Origin: Flammeovirga kamogawensis
Lineage (GTDB): Bacteria; Bacteroidota; Bacteroidia; Cytophagales; Flammeovirgaceae
Direction of reading: 5' to 3'
Length of the DNA: 64,000 bases
Assembly: GCF_018736065.1 (NCBI RefSeq)
Contig: NZ_CP076129.1
Span: forward strand, 310,001-374,000
The translations under genes were made by a program, and so were the position numbers. Below the pieces are notes generated by a model, which ran no database searches, was not told where the DNA came from, and saw nothing but the letters and a program-made list of their open reading frames with translations. Positions 17,175 through 25,688 of this stretch are shown piece after piece; position 1 is the first letter of the stretch; each line of letters starts with the position of its first letter.

Positions 17175-18071
17175 TTAAGCAAATAATTTTTTATAATAAT
17201 TTTCTTTTTTTAAAAATGAAGGAAGTAATTCTATTAGATTAATCCACCACGAAAAAACAAGTACTATTCCATTAATACATAACTTAGGTTTATAGAAAAA
17301 GCCTAATACATGTTTAAGCATTCGTAATTGGTGATAAAGGAATACTTCAATATAAATGGTCCGCCAAGGAGATGTATTTCTATACTTTTTATATAATACT
17401 TTGTTTTTGTAATAGAGATGAAATTCACTTTCAAGAATTTTCATCCGAGTTTTTAACTTACTTAATTTTTCTTTTCTAGGCGGATGATAAATTCCCATTT
17501 CTTTAACAAAAATAATCTCACCTCTTTCCTTCATTCTCCATGCAAAATCAGCATCTTCATTATGAGCAAAAGGAAATGATTCATCAAAACCACCCAGTTC
17601 TAGGAATATATCTTTCTTAAATGCTGCATTACATGTTGGTACTGCAGGATTACCATTTAAATTTTCAATTTGATGTGTTAAAGGTGTTACATTCTTTTTA
17701 TCTGTAAAAGTCATTCCCTCTAAACCAAGTACTGAAACAGCTGTATTATTAAATTTAGATAAAATGGATTCTAACCAGTTTGGATTTGCAATGCAATCAT
17801 CATCTGTAAAAGCTAAATATTTTCCTTTTGCCAAAAAGGCTCCTGTATTTCTAGCTTTTGCAGGCCCAGACTGATCAATAGCAACAATGTTCCAATTTTC
17901 TAAATCACTATATAATTTATTCAATACAGCAACCGTATTGTCAACACATCCATCACAAATAAAAATCACTTCATAATTAGTAGAGTCAATAGTTTGCCTT
18001 TTAATTGACTCCGCCAATTGAATGACTAGATTTTCTCTGTTATGAGTAGGTACAATTACACTTATATCCAT
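17175..18071 (-). CDS. Glycosyltransferase family 2
   Basis: The 298-residue GT2 enzyme opens with DISVIVPTHNRENLVIQLAESI, has FICDGCVDNTVAVL in place of the usual xDDxSxD, AKARNTGAFLAKGKYLAFTDDDCI (metal-binding DDD), and the acceptor motif CNAAFKKDIFLELGGFDESFPFAHNEDADFAWRMKERG. These features are typical of glycosyltransferases in surface polysaccharide loci. A C-terminal amphipathic or membrane-contacting region (LVFSWWINLIELL) follows. Its ATG directly abuts the stop codon of the methyltransferase gene upstream, consistent with translational coupling. Confidence 0.87.
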   Translation of the reverse strand: MDISVIVPTHNRENLVIQLAESIKRQTIDSTNYEVIFICDGCVDNTVAVLNKLYSDLENWNIVAIDQSGPAKARNTGAFLAKGKYLAFTDDDCIANPNWLESILSKFNNTAVSVLGLEGMTFTDKKNVTPLTHQIENLNGNPAVPTCNAAFKKDIFLELGGFDESFPFAHNEDADFAWRMKERGEIIFVKEMGIYHPPRKEKLSKLKTRMKILESEFHLYYKNKVLYKKYRNTSPWRTIYIEVFLYHQLRMLKHVLGFFYKPKLCINGIVLVFSWWINLIELLPSFLKKENYYKKLFA

Positions 18072-18851
18072 TTATTTCTTTGAATTTAAACCAATTGAAT
18101 CATCTAGTTTTCTGAGCTTATAGCCTTTCAATATTTTATTAAACATTCCTTTTGTAAGCAGTATAAATGCATTGAAAAATAGGCTTAATTCCTTCTTTAA
18201 AGTCCTTTTAGGAAATTGATTTAAAATCTCTTCCTTAGACCATGCACTCTTAAAATAATTATCTTCTTCTTCAGATAAATCAATTTTAATTGGTAAAGTA
18301 TCTTTCCATTGATACCGAACTGTCAGTATATCGGGATATGTTGCAATCAGTAATTTAAAAGCTATTGATTCCCGTGACAAATAGTACAAAAAGAAATCGC
18401 CAAAATCTATGCCCTCTCCTAACCCCTTAATACTTGCTTTCTTTTTACCTACAATTGTATCATCAATAGATAAAAATACCCATTCATGTGAGCCCTTAGG
18501 AACTAGATATTCCCCGATAAGTGAGGGAACTTCCAAATAACCCATTTTAGCAACTCTACACATTTCGCTAATAAATTTAATTGGGTTGTCAACATGTTCT
18601 AGTACATGGCAACAAATCACATAATCAAAGGCATTATCTTCAAAAGGTAAATCTTCTCCATCGGCTAAATGAAACTCTTGCCCCTCCCTTATAACAATAT
18701 CTCCAGCTCTATGTCCATTGTTAGTATTGTCATACTTATCAACTATTACATTTGCTCTGGGGTGTGGGTTATGTCCACCTCCGATCTCAAGAACTTTCCA
18801 GTTTGGATCAATGTTTAAATCAAAACGATCAGCTGGTACATTAATCTTCAT
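18072..18851 (-). CDS. Class I SAM-dependent methyltransferase
   Basis: The 259-residue protein has the Rossmann-fold SAM motif I as VLEIGGGHNPHP (about residues 19-30), an acidic motif II near VIVDKYD, and the LPFEDNAFDYVICCHVLEHVDNPIKFISEMCRVAK block that marks Methyltransf_11-type enzymes. The C-terminal half is less conserved and might recognise the acceptor. In a glycosyltransferase operon it could methylate a sugar hydroxyl or cap the growing chain, but the substrate is inference. It overlaps the GT4 gene upstream by one base (stop and start share a base) and abuts the GT2 gene downstream. Confidence 0.85.
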   Translation of the reverse strand: MKINVPADRFDLNIDPNWKVLEIGGGHNPHPRANVIVDKYDNTNNGHRAGDIVIREGQEFHLADGEDLPFEDNAFDYVICCHVLEHVDNPIKFISEMCRVAKMGYLEVPSLIGEYLVPKGSHEWVFLSIDDTIVGKKKASIKGLGEGIDFGDFFLYYLSRESIAFKLLIATYPDILTVRYQWKDTLPIKIDLSEEEDNYFKSAWSKEEILNQFPKRTLKKELSLFFNAFILLTKGMFNKILKGYKLRKLDDSIGLNSKK

Positions 18852-19927
18852 TATACTAATTTTTTGTATTCATCCATCAATTGATCAACAGATTTTTTCC
18901 ACGAAAACTTACTTGCTCTTTCAATACCTTTATTTTGATATTCTAGTCTAAGCGCAGTATCATCCATTAATAATTCTACTTTATTTGCTATATCTTCTGG
19001 ATCTGTTGATGTTAATATTGCTCCATCATTCAAAACCTCTTTAAGTGAAGTATTACCAGTAGATATTGTTGCTGTACCACACGCCATAGCTTCTAATGGA
19101 GGCAATCCAAATCCTTCATATTTTGATGTAAAAAGAAACAAATCTGCTTCCCCTAAAAACTGTGGTTTTAAACTATCCTCAATAAAACCAACAAATTGAA
19201 TATTCTTTAAATTATATTTTTCTACTAAACCAGGAAGTGGTGTTAATTGTGCATTTCCACTCCCTATCTTCATCGTAAATTCTCTTCCTCTTTTTTCTAA
19301 TATATTGGCTACTTCAATTAAAGCTTTGGCGTTTTTATGAGGAGCTCCCAAACCACCTAAATATGCAATAGTAAATTTCTTGTTGTTTTTTTTAAATATG
19401 GGTTTTAATAACTCATGGTTAATACCATTATAAACAACTTTAATTTTCTTCGGTTCAACAGAAGTATGCCGTATGATATCTTGTTTTGAATATTCTGAAA
19501 CAGTAACGATAAGATCACTTTGGTTTAAACTTTTATTTAACTGATAATTATAATATATCTTTTTCCAAGAGTGTATTTGATCTGTAACAATCGGTATAAC
19601 ATCATGAATAGTAACTACTTTAATAGCTTCTAAATGTTTTTTACTCCACAAAAGTCCAGTAAAAGCATCAATATTATCTGCATGCCAGACCATCGGTTTA
19701 TCATGGATTGACTGTAAACATTTTTTAAGGTAATAAGGTGCTATATAATCTTTAAAACCTCTTAAAGACCTGTAGCTATAATTTTTTACAAAATCTTTAT
19801 TTTCGTCACCTTTTCTACGCAAAGCAACATTCACATTTCTATTAAATAATTCCTCACAAATAGCTGCTGAATATTGTCCTATTCCACAACCCTTTTCTAC
19901 ACAAGATAGCCATTCAATTGACATCAT
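18851..19927 (-). CDS. Glycosyltransferase family 4; first gene of the minus-strand polysaccharide operon
   Basis: The 358-residue GT-B enzyme shows the family 4 pattern: a glycine-rich N-terminal loop (CGIGQYSAAICEEL), HDVIPIV, a linker VSEYSKQDIIRHT...VVYNGINHELL, then FTIAYLGGLGAPHKNAKALIE and the E-x7-E nucleotide-sugar site EADLFLFTSKYEGFGLPPLEAMACGTATISTG. It is clearly related to the GT4 encoded at 25685-26776 in the divergent operon (same GIG-x-YSxxL, YRSxR and ILPYF/IAPYY-type landmarks), so the two are probably paralogues. Two ATG codons lie at 19927 and 19924; there is no way to choose. A perfect inverted repeat sits 7 bases upstream (19935-19963) and might control translation or transcription of the operon. 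Confidence 0.88.
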   Translation of the reverse strand: MMSIEWLSCVEKGCGIGQYSAAICEELFNRNVNVALRRKGDENKDFVKNYSYRSLRGFKDYIAPYYLKKCLQSIHDKPMVWHADNIDAFTGLLWSKKHLEAIKVVTIHDVIPIVTDQIHSWKKIYYNYQLNKSLNQSDLIVTVSEYSKQDIIRHTSVEPKKIKVVYNGINHELLKPIFKKNNKKFTIAYLGGLGAPHKNAKALIEVANILEKRGREFTMKIGSGNAQLTPLPGLVEKYNLKNIQFVGFIEDSLKPQFLGEADLFLFTSKYEGFGLPPLEAMACGTATISTGNTSLKEVLNDGAILTSTDPEDIANKVELLMDDTALRLEYQNKGIERASKFSWKKSVDQLMDEYKKLV

Positions 19928-19934
19928 TATTTAC

Positions 19935-19963
19935 TTTTGTTTTACTTAATATATAAAACAAAA
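19935..19963. promoter_or_regulatory. Perfect 10-bp inverted repeat next to the start of the glycosyltransferase operon
   Basis: TTTTGTTTTA (19935-19944) and TAAAACAAAA (19954-19963) are exact reverse complements with a 9-base spacer. The element ends 8 bases before the ATG at 19927 of the minus-strand operon. It may be an operator or a leader hairpin that masks the start site. No T tract follows in the direction of transcription that would make it a terminator. Confidence 0.4.
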
Positions 19964-20063
19964 GCCACTCATAACACTGTAAATAAATAGATTACTACTT
20001 ATTTGTCAAATATTACAAATCAGTATAAAATATTAAAATTGTACTATTCAATAAAATATATAT

Positions 20064-20091
20064 AAACATTACCACAGTTGTAATAATGTTT
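20064..20091. promoter_or_regulatory. Inverted repeat upstream of the plus-strand polysaccharide operon
   Basis: AAACATTA (20064-20071) and TAATGTTT (20084-20091) are exact 8-bp inverted repeats with a 12-base spacer, 40 bases before the ATG at 20131. The 203-base divergent gap between the two operons therefore holds two dyads, one near each start. A regulator binding site is plausible; I see no canonical TAnnTTTG promoter here. Confidence 0.3.
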
Positions 20092-20130
20092 TAATTCTTC
20101 TTTATATATTAAAGCATAAATGTTATTAAC

Positions 20131-20781
20131 ATGAACCTAAAATACACTATTTCTCTTTTCATTTTAACTATCACTATTAATGCAACAGCCCAAGATAGAC
20201 CACTATACGTAAGTTCACAGATTGATTCATTGTCTTCAATTGGATTAGAAAACAACTATTTATTAAAGGCAAAAGATGCTGAAATTTTAATAGCAAATGA
20301 AAACCTTATACGTGAAAAGAAAAGTTGGTTATCATCATTTTCTTTTTCTGTAAGTACGTTTAAATATTCTGCTAATAATACACTTACAAGTGTCAGTGCT
20401 TTTTCTGATATAGGTCTAGGTCTAACAATAGATTTATTTACAATTACTTCTTTAAATAATAGAGTTAGAGCTGCCCAACACCTTATTACAAAGAAGCAGA
20501 TGGAATATAGACATCAACAAAAAGTTGTGGAAAGAGAGTACATCACTATTTATACAAATTATATTAAATCTACTGAAAAACTTAAAATTATAACCGAACA
20601 AGAAAACAGCCAGAAAGAAATGCTTCTTATCACTAAAGATAAATTATTAAGAGGAGAAGCGAAGATGGAAGATTACTTATTATTAGAACAAAAACTTCAT
20701 GAAACACAAGTTCAAAAAGTAGAAGCTGAAGTAGGTGCAGTCCTCGCTAAGCATGAACTTGAATTGTTGATCTCTGAATAA
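20131..20781 (+). CDS. Half-size TolC-like outer-membrane factor
   Basis: The 216-residue protein has a signal peptide (MNLKYTISLFILTITINATAQ) and one outer-membrane-efflux (OEP) repeat: a long helix LSSIGLENNYLLKAKDAEILIANENLIREKKSWLS, a short strand pair (FSFSVSTFKYS and GLGLTIDLF), and a second long helix pair running to the C-terminus (KMEDYLLLEQKLHETQVQKVEAEV). TolC itself has two such repeats in 400-500 residues, so this is half the normal length and would need more copies to form a channel. It is the first gene of the operon and precedes the Wzc-like protein by 2 bases, so it may replace the Wza-type exporter, which is not encoded in the window. This role is inference. Confidence 0.7.
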   Translation: MNLKYTISLFILTITINATAQDRPLYVSSQIDSLSSIGLENNYLLKAKDAEILIANENLIREKKSWLSSFSFSVSTFKYSANNTLTSVSAFSDIGLGLTIDLFTITSLNNRVRAAQHLITKKQMEYRHQQKVVEREYITIYTNYIKSTEKLKIITEQENSQKEMLLITKDKLLRGEAKMEDYLLLEQKLHETQVQKVEAEVGAVLAKHELELLISE

Positions 20782-20783
20782 TT

Positions 20784-22943
20784 ATGGAGAATTTATTTTA
20801 CATAATAAAAGGTGTTTTAAAAAGATGGTATTTGTGGTTAGGAATACCATTTCTTACTTCTTTAATTCTATACTTAAACATGAAAGAGTTTAAGATATAT
20901 GAATCTAAGGCTAAAATGCAATTTGAATTAACCACAGATGGTAGTTTATCAATTACCAGTAAATCGTTACAGCTTTTTGAAATTGGCTTAATGTTTACAG
21001 ATTTACTTGAAATAGCAAGGATTAAAAGAGTTACAGAACAAGTTCAACTAGAAATACTAATAGAATGCTTAGGTGAAAATAAATTTTATAATATAAATTC
21101 TGCAAACAATTTATTTAGTGATGAAGAGATTATAAGACGTGCAAAATTCTTAATTGAGAGCTATTCTGCATTGGACATGCAAAGACCAATCGATATCACT
21201 ATCAATAATATTCTTATTTATAATAACCTTAGTACTTCTGATATCAACAACAGAATTATTATTAACCGAATTGGGAGTAGTAAATATATTGATGTTAAAG
21301 TAGAAGATAGTAACCCTATTGCTGCAAAATTTATTGTAAAATCCATTTCTAATGCATGGATTAGAGAATATAGACATGAAATACAAAAACGTTATTCTGA
21401 AAAAAGAAAAAGTATTGAAGCCACATGTAATAGTACACAAAAAGAGCTTAATATTTTACTTGATTCATTAAAAGAATATAAGCGTAAAAAGAAAGTAATT
21501 GATGTTGACGAAACAACTAAATATTTAATTGATAGAAGAATAGAACTACAAAATTCTGTTGCCAAACTTAAAAAAGACCTTGCTTCTAAGAAAGAATCAA
21601 TTGCATATATAGAACAAAAATTAAATAAGAATAAAGACTTTGGGTTTAGTGATCAAAATGAATCAATAAATAGTAAAATAATTGTTTTAAAAGACTCTTT
21701 AAGAAAGCTGCAACAAGAAAAAGAATACAATTCTTATAATCTAGAAAGGTTACCAACGGATTATATGGATAAGCTTAACATTAAAATAGCTGGTGTTGAA
21801 AAAAGTATTCAAAAAAGCATATCAAGTTCAATATCTAGTACTACATACGACCCTAGCTTAACAAAGCAAACAATGGTGAATGATTATGTAAAAGATCAAA
21901 TTGATTATGTGAAAGAAGAAGCAATGATAAAGGTTATGAATCAAGAACTTTATCAATTATCTAAACAATCTGACCATTTTATTGAGATTATCTCAAATAT
22001 TAAAAAGATGGAACATCAGATTAAAACAAAGGAAAAATACTATCTTACTCTACTTGAAAAAAAATACTTTGCTGAAATCCTAGAAGATGATGCTGGACAT
22101 AATTTCTTTATTGTTGAAACAGCTAACTTCCCTATTAAACATAAAAAATCTAAAAGAGCACTCATTGTATTAGGTTCTTTTATTGGTTCATTAATTTTGT
22201 TTATCGTAGTTATAACTAGTACAATAATTTTTGATCCTAAATACCACCTTCCTTTCCAATTTGAAAAAGACTCTTTAATACCAATTATAAGTACTATTAC
22301 GCTTCCAATAACAGATAAGAAAAATAGTAAATATATACCTTCGTTTTTAAAGAAAATCTTTGATAGAAGAAGAGAAAGAAAGAACACTCAGATTAATCAG
22401 ATTACGATTGATAATTATAGACTTTTAAGAAGAACAATTTTAAGTATTGAAGAAGACACTAATATCATTTCATTTATTGATGCGAGAAGTAATTTTATCA
22501 CCCTAAATACAATCTTAATTATTAGAAAAATGCTACAACAAACAGGTATAAAAACCTTGTTGTTTTATGCCGATTGGAATGCTCCTTTATCAATGCAAGA
22601 AATAAATGAAAGCTATAAAAATTTAGACGACTTAGATACACTCAATGAATGCTCAATTATCAATTTATCAGAAGAACAAAAATCACCTTATGATTACCTT
22701 CTTCCGGAAGATTGGTTTAGTAAATTAAAAAACTTAAGATCAACATATAATTACATTTTCATCATCCCTCCTCCTACAAGGGTTTCTACTGAATGGATGG
22801 AATGGATAAATTTATCATCAGAAGCATTTTACGTTTTTGAACTACACCAGAGTTTTAATCAACTTGATGTAAAGAATCAAACTTATCTTTTAGATACACA
22901 TTGTAATATTATAGGTGGAATATTAACCTCTAAGAGTAAATGA
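20784..22943 (+). CDS. Wzc-like polysaccharide co-polymerase with degenerate ATPase domain
   Basis: The 719-residue protein has a first membrane helix at about residues 13-30, a Wzz-type periplasmic region with a long coiled coil (about 200-420, rich in K, E and L), a second membrane helix at about 455-485, and a cytosolic C-terminal domain (about 540-719) with the fold order of BY-kinases. That domain opens with the usual DNYRLLRRTILS but the Walker A site is lost (ISFIDARSNFITLNTIL in place of TSxxPGEGKS), Walker A-prime is altered (TLLFYADWNAP instead of LLIDaDlR), and there is no C-terminal tyrosine cluster. It should still act as a chain-length or export scaffold but probably cannot bind ATP normally or autophosphorylate. 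It sits between the TolC-like gene and a GT2 gene with 1-2 base gaps. Confidence 0.8.
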   Translation: MENLFYIIKGVLKRWYLWLGIPFLTSLILYLNMKEFKIYESKAKMQFELTTDGSLSITSKSLQLFEIGLMFTDLLEIARIKRVTEQVQLEILIECLGENKFYNINSANNLFSDEEIIRRAKFLIESYSALDMQRPIDITINNILIYNNLSTSDINNRIIINRIGSSKYIDVKVEDSNPIAAKFIVKSISNAWIREYRHEIQKRYSEKRKSIEATCNSTQKELNILLDSLKEYKRKKKVIDVDETTKYLIDRRIELQNSVAKLKKDLASKKESIAYIEQKLNKNKDFGFSDQNESINSKIIVLKDSLRKLQQEKEYNSYNLERLPTDYMDKLNIKIAGVEKSIQKSISSSISSTTYDPSLTKQTMVNDYVKDQIDYVKEEAMIKVMNQELYQLSKQSDHFIEIISNIKKMEHQIKTKEKYYLTLLEKKYFAEILEDDAGHNFFIVETANFPIKHKKSKRALIVLGSFIGSLILFIVVITSTIIFDPKYHLPFQFEKDSLIPIISTITLPITDKKNSKYIPSFLKKIFDRRRERKNTQINQITIDNYRLLRRTILSIEEDTNIISFIDARSNFITLNTILIIRKMLQQTGIKTLLFYADWNAPLSMQEINESYKNLDDLDTLNECSIINLSEEQKSPYDYLLPEDWFSKLKNLRSTYNYIFIIPPPTRVSTEWMEWINLSSEAFYVFELHQSFNQLDVKNQTYLLDTHCNIIGGILTSKSK

Positions 22944-22944
22944 T

Positions 22945-24141
22945 ATGGATAAATTAATTCTACTTCTTTATTTTATTTTGGGAGGGTACTTATTATTCTA
23001 TTGTACTTATTTCATGTCTACTTTGGTTATCGGATCATTTTACAAAACCAAATACGATCAACATCTTACAAATAAACATGATAATTGGTTGATTATAATC
23101 CCTGCTTACAACCCAAATTCAATTCTTCTTAAAGTACTAGAGTCTATTTATAAATTTAGCCCTAAAAACGACTATCAAGTATTTGTCCTTTTTCAAAATG
23201 CTGATCAAAAGATAATAGATAAATCTATAGCTAATTACACCTTTGAACATGATGAAAAATCATTCGATCCTAAACTTGGTAATACATATGTTCAGGCGTT
23301 GAAGTATATCAACTCTTCTATTAAAAATAAAGAAGATTTTACACATGTTATCTTATTAGATAAAGACAATATAGTTGATGAAAATTTTTTCTCAATATTA
23401 GCTACAATAAGAGCAAATGGTTTTGAATATATTCAAGGAAAAAGGTTACCGTTAGCTCTTAAAAATGGTGTAGCAAGTTATGATGCTATTTCAGAAGAAT
23501 TGAATAATGTAACGCTAAGAAATTATAAAGCAGCTTTAAATTGGATGCCTGAATTAACAGGTAGTGCCTTTATTATTAAACAAAATTTATTTTACAATGG
23601 TATTGAAAATTTGGACTTAAAAAACCCTGGAATGGATAAGAATCTATTTTTAGAGTGGCTTTTAAATAGTAAGGAAAATATTAAAAGTACTTATACAGAT
23701 AAAGCCTTGGTTTATGAAGAAAAAACAGATGATATAAAAGTACTGAAACAACAAAGAACAAGATGGTTTGCTGAACAATATTTGACTGCATTTGCGTACA
23801 GTAAAAAATTAATTTCAAGGTTCATTAAAACGGGTCGTTTAGAAATACTAGATTATACAATATCAATTTTTAGACCTCCAAGGAGTGTAGTCTACTTAAT
23901 ACTTCCTCTATTCTTTATACTTGAACGAATATTTATTCCTCAATATTATCTATTTACATTAAGTACTTTATTTCTATGTATTGGAACTGTCCTCTTCTTG
24001 ATTAAAAGAAAACTAGTTAAAGTATTCTTGAGTTTTATATTTAGTGCTCCAAAGATAATCATCAGTAATATTCGTAGTCTATCAAATATTTTCAACAAAA
24101 AAATTAGCGGAATTTTTATACATACTGAAAGAAATAGTTAA
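22945..24141 (+). CDS. Membrane GT2 glycosyltransferase with processive-type QxxRW motif
   Basis: The 398-residue protein has an N-terminal membrane helix (residues 4-28), a GT2 domain (WLIIIPAYNPNSILLKVLESI, the metal site LLDKDNIVDE, an EELTGSAF-like acceptor region read as MPELTGSAFII), then EEKTDDIKVLKQQRTRWFAEQY, which contains a Q-x-x-R-W motif, followed by two to three C-terminal membrane helices. QxxRW is typical of processive synthases such as those for cellulose, hyaluronan or poly-GlcNAc. Its presence beside a Wzy-like protein is unusual, because synthase and Wzy routes are normally alternatives. The stop codon shares a base with the start of the next gene. Confidence 0.83.
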   Translation: MDKLILLLYFILGGYLLFYCTYFMSTLVIGSFYKTKYDQHLTNKHDNWLIIIPAYNPNSILLKVLESIYKFSPKNDYQVFVLFQNADQKIIDKSIANYTFEHDEKSFDPKLGNTYVQALKYINSSIKNKEDFTHVILLDKDNIVDENFFSILATIRANGFEYIQGKRLPLALKNGVASYDAISEELNNVTLRNYKAALNWMPELTGSAFIIKQNLFYNGIENLDLKNPGMDKNLFLEWLLNSKENIKSTYTDKALVYEEKTDDIKVLKQQRTRWFAEQYLTAFAYSKKLISRFIKTGRLEILDYTISIFRPPRSVVYLILPLFFILERIFIPQYYLFTLSTLFLCIGTVLFLIKRKLVKVFLSFIFSAPKIIISNIRSLSNIFNKKISGIFIHTERNS

Positions 24142-25688
24142 TGAATTATCTAAATAATCAACTAAATGACCTCGTAAAATATAGACTATCTACTCCATTA
24201 GGTGTCTTTATTTTAGTGTGTGCTAGTTTTTTTGTTGGTTATTTGTGTCTTACAATAAATTGGGGAATTGGATTAGCTATAGCTATTGCTGTTGTTGCAA
24301 TACCATTTTTACTCTCCTTATTCGTAAAAATTAAATTAAGCATTTACTTTTTTATTAGTCTGAGTATTTTTATAGGTATTCCCTTTAAATTGAATCTTCC
24401 TTTCCCTATTGGTTTATCTTTCGACTTTGGTATACTCTTAACTATTTTAGGTCATTTATATAAATGTGGTGAAGATAAAGACTTTAAGAGTACTTTTGAT
24501 ATCCCTTTATTAACTCCTTTAATATTATGGGTAGCTTGGAACGTAATTCAGATTGCCAATCCTTTTGCAAGTTCTAGAGTAGCTTGGTTTTATGTAATGC
24601 GACCATATGTATTGTATCCAATTCTTTATTTTATTACCTATTATTATTTTCGTACTATTTCTGATATAAAATCATTACTATTTTTCTTATTATGTTCTTG
24701 TTTTTTTAGTGCTTTTTGGGGTGATATTCAAAATGTTTTCGGCTATTTTCCTTTCGAAATGGAGTGGGTTTATGCCAATGATGCAAAGCACTTAGTTTAT
24801 ATCTCAGGTAGGTGGAGAGTATTTGGAACATTATCATCACCAGCACATTTCGGGATGTTATTGGCATTAGTAATAGTAATAAGTGCTGTTATTTCTACAT
24901 CTTATAACTGGGGTCGGAAAATAGTATTATTTATAGGTATATGTATATGTCTTCCTGCATTAATTTGGTCGGGAACTAGATCAGGTATTGCAATATTAGT
25001 TATAGCTGGTGCATTAGTAGTATTTACTTGGGGTAATGTTAAAATATATATTGTAGGAGGTATAATTGGTTTTCTATTTTTCTTATTAGTCATCACCCCT
25101 TCCAATAATTATCATATTCAAAGAATTCAATCTACGTTTGCAGGAAGTAAAGATACCTCTTATAATGAACGGGAAGAAAATAGAAAAGCAATCTACCCTT
25201 GGGTTTGGAAACACCCATTAGGTGGAGGTATTGGAAGTACTGGAGTTTGGGGTGCTAAATTTTCTCCTGGGACTATGCTTGCCAATTTTGCACCAGATTC
25301 TGGACATATTAGAATTTTAGTAGAAGAAGGTCCTCTTGGCTTAATTTTCTATCTAAGTATATATGTATCATTCATTTTGTATTCTCTAAAGTATAGTAAA
25401 ATCTGGTTATTGAAAGATAATGAGCTTAAAGTTACATTCTTAACGTTGTTTGCATCTCTTGCCTCTTTTTTAATTGTAGAACAAGTACAAGATGTAAATG
25501 GAATCCTTCCTTTTAGTATTATAATATGGATATTTTTAGCATTGATGATGAGAACATTACAACTTATAAGAGACTACCATAAAGGAAATTACGATGCTAA
25601 AAAGAAAAAAGAAAATGATGAACTTATTGATCACATTAAAATGAAAGAAATAAAAAGAGCAAATTATGAGAAAAGGTTAAAGTTATGA
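24141..25688 (+). CDS. O-antigen ligase/polymerase family protein (Wzy/WaaL-like)
   Basis: The 515-residue protein has about 12 hydrophobic segments and one large loop, the topology of the Wzy_C superfamily. The loop carries the family landmark WKHPLGGGIGSTGVWG...DSGHIRILVEEGPLGLIFYL, equivalent to the catalytic-loop GxHN/E-x-G-x-x-G region of WaaL and Wzy proteins. The C-terminal 40 residues are charged and cytosolic (KKKENDELIDHIKMKEIKRANYEKRL). Proteins of this family join lipid-linked repeat units into long chains or transfer them to an acceptor; which of these applies cannot be told. The gene overlaps the next one by ATGA. Confidence 0.87.
   Translation: MNYLNNQLNDLVKYRLSTPLGVFILVCASFFVGYLCLTINWGIGLAIAIAVVAIPFLLSLFVKIKLSIYFFISLSIFIGIPFKLNLPFPIGLSFDFGILLTILGHLYKCGEDKDFKSTFDIPLLTPLILWVAWNVIQIANPFASSRVAWFYVMRPYVLYPILYFITYYYFRTISDIKSLLFFLLCSCFFSAFWGDIQNVFGYFPFEMEWVYANDAKHLVYISGRWRVFGTLSSPAHFGMLLALVIVISAVISTSYNWGRKIVLFIGICICLPALIWSGTRSGIAILVIAGALVVFTWGNVKIYIVGGIIGFLFFLLVITPSNNYHIQRIQSTFAGSKDTSYNEREENRKAIYPWVWKHPLGGGIGSTGVWGAKFSPGTMLANFAPDSGHIRILVEEGPLGLIFYLSIYVSFILYSLKYSKIWLLKDNELKVTFLTLFASLASFLIVEQVQDVNGILPFSIIIWIFLALMMRTLQLIRDYHKGNYDAKKKKENDELIDHIKMKEIKRANYEKRLKL

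Noticed and set aside
20784-22943. Calling the Wzc-like protein a tyrosine kinase
   Set aside because: The Walker A loop and tyrosine cluster are missing, so only a structural co-polymerase role can be supported.
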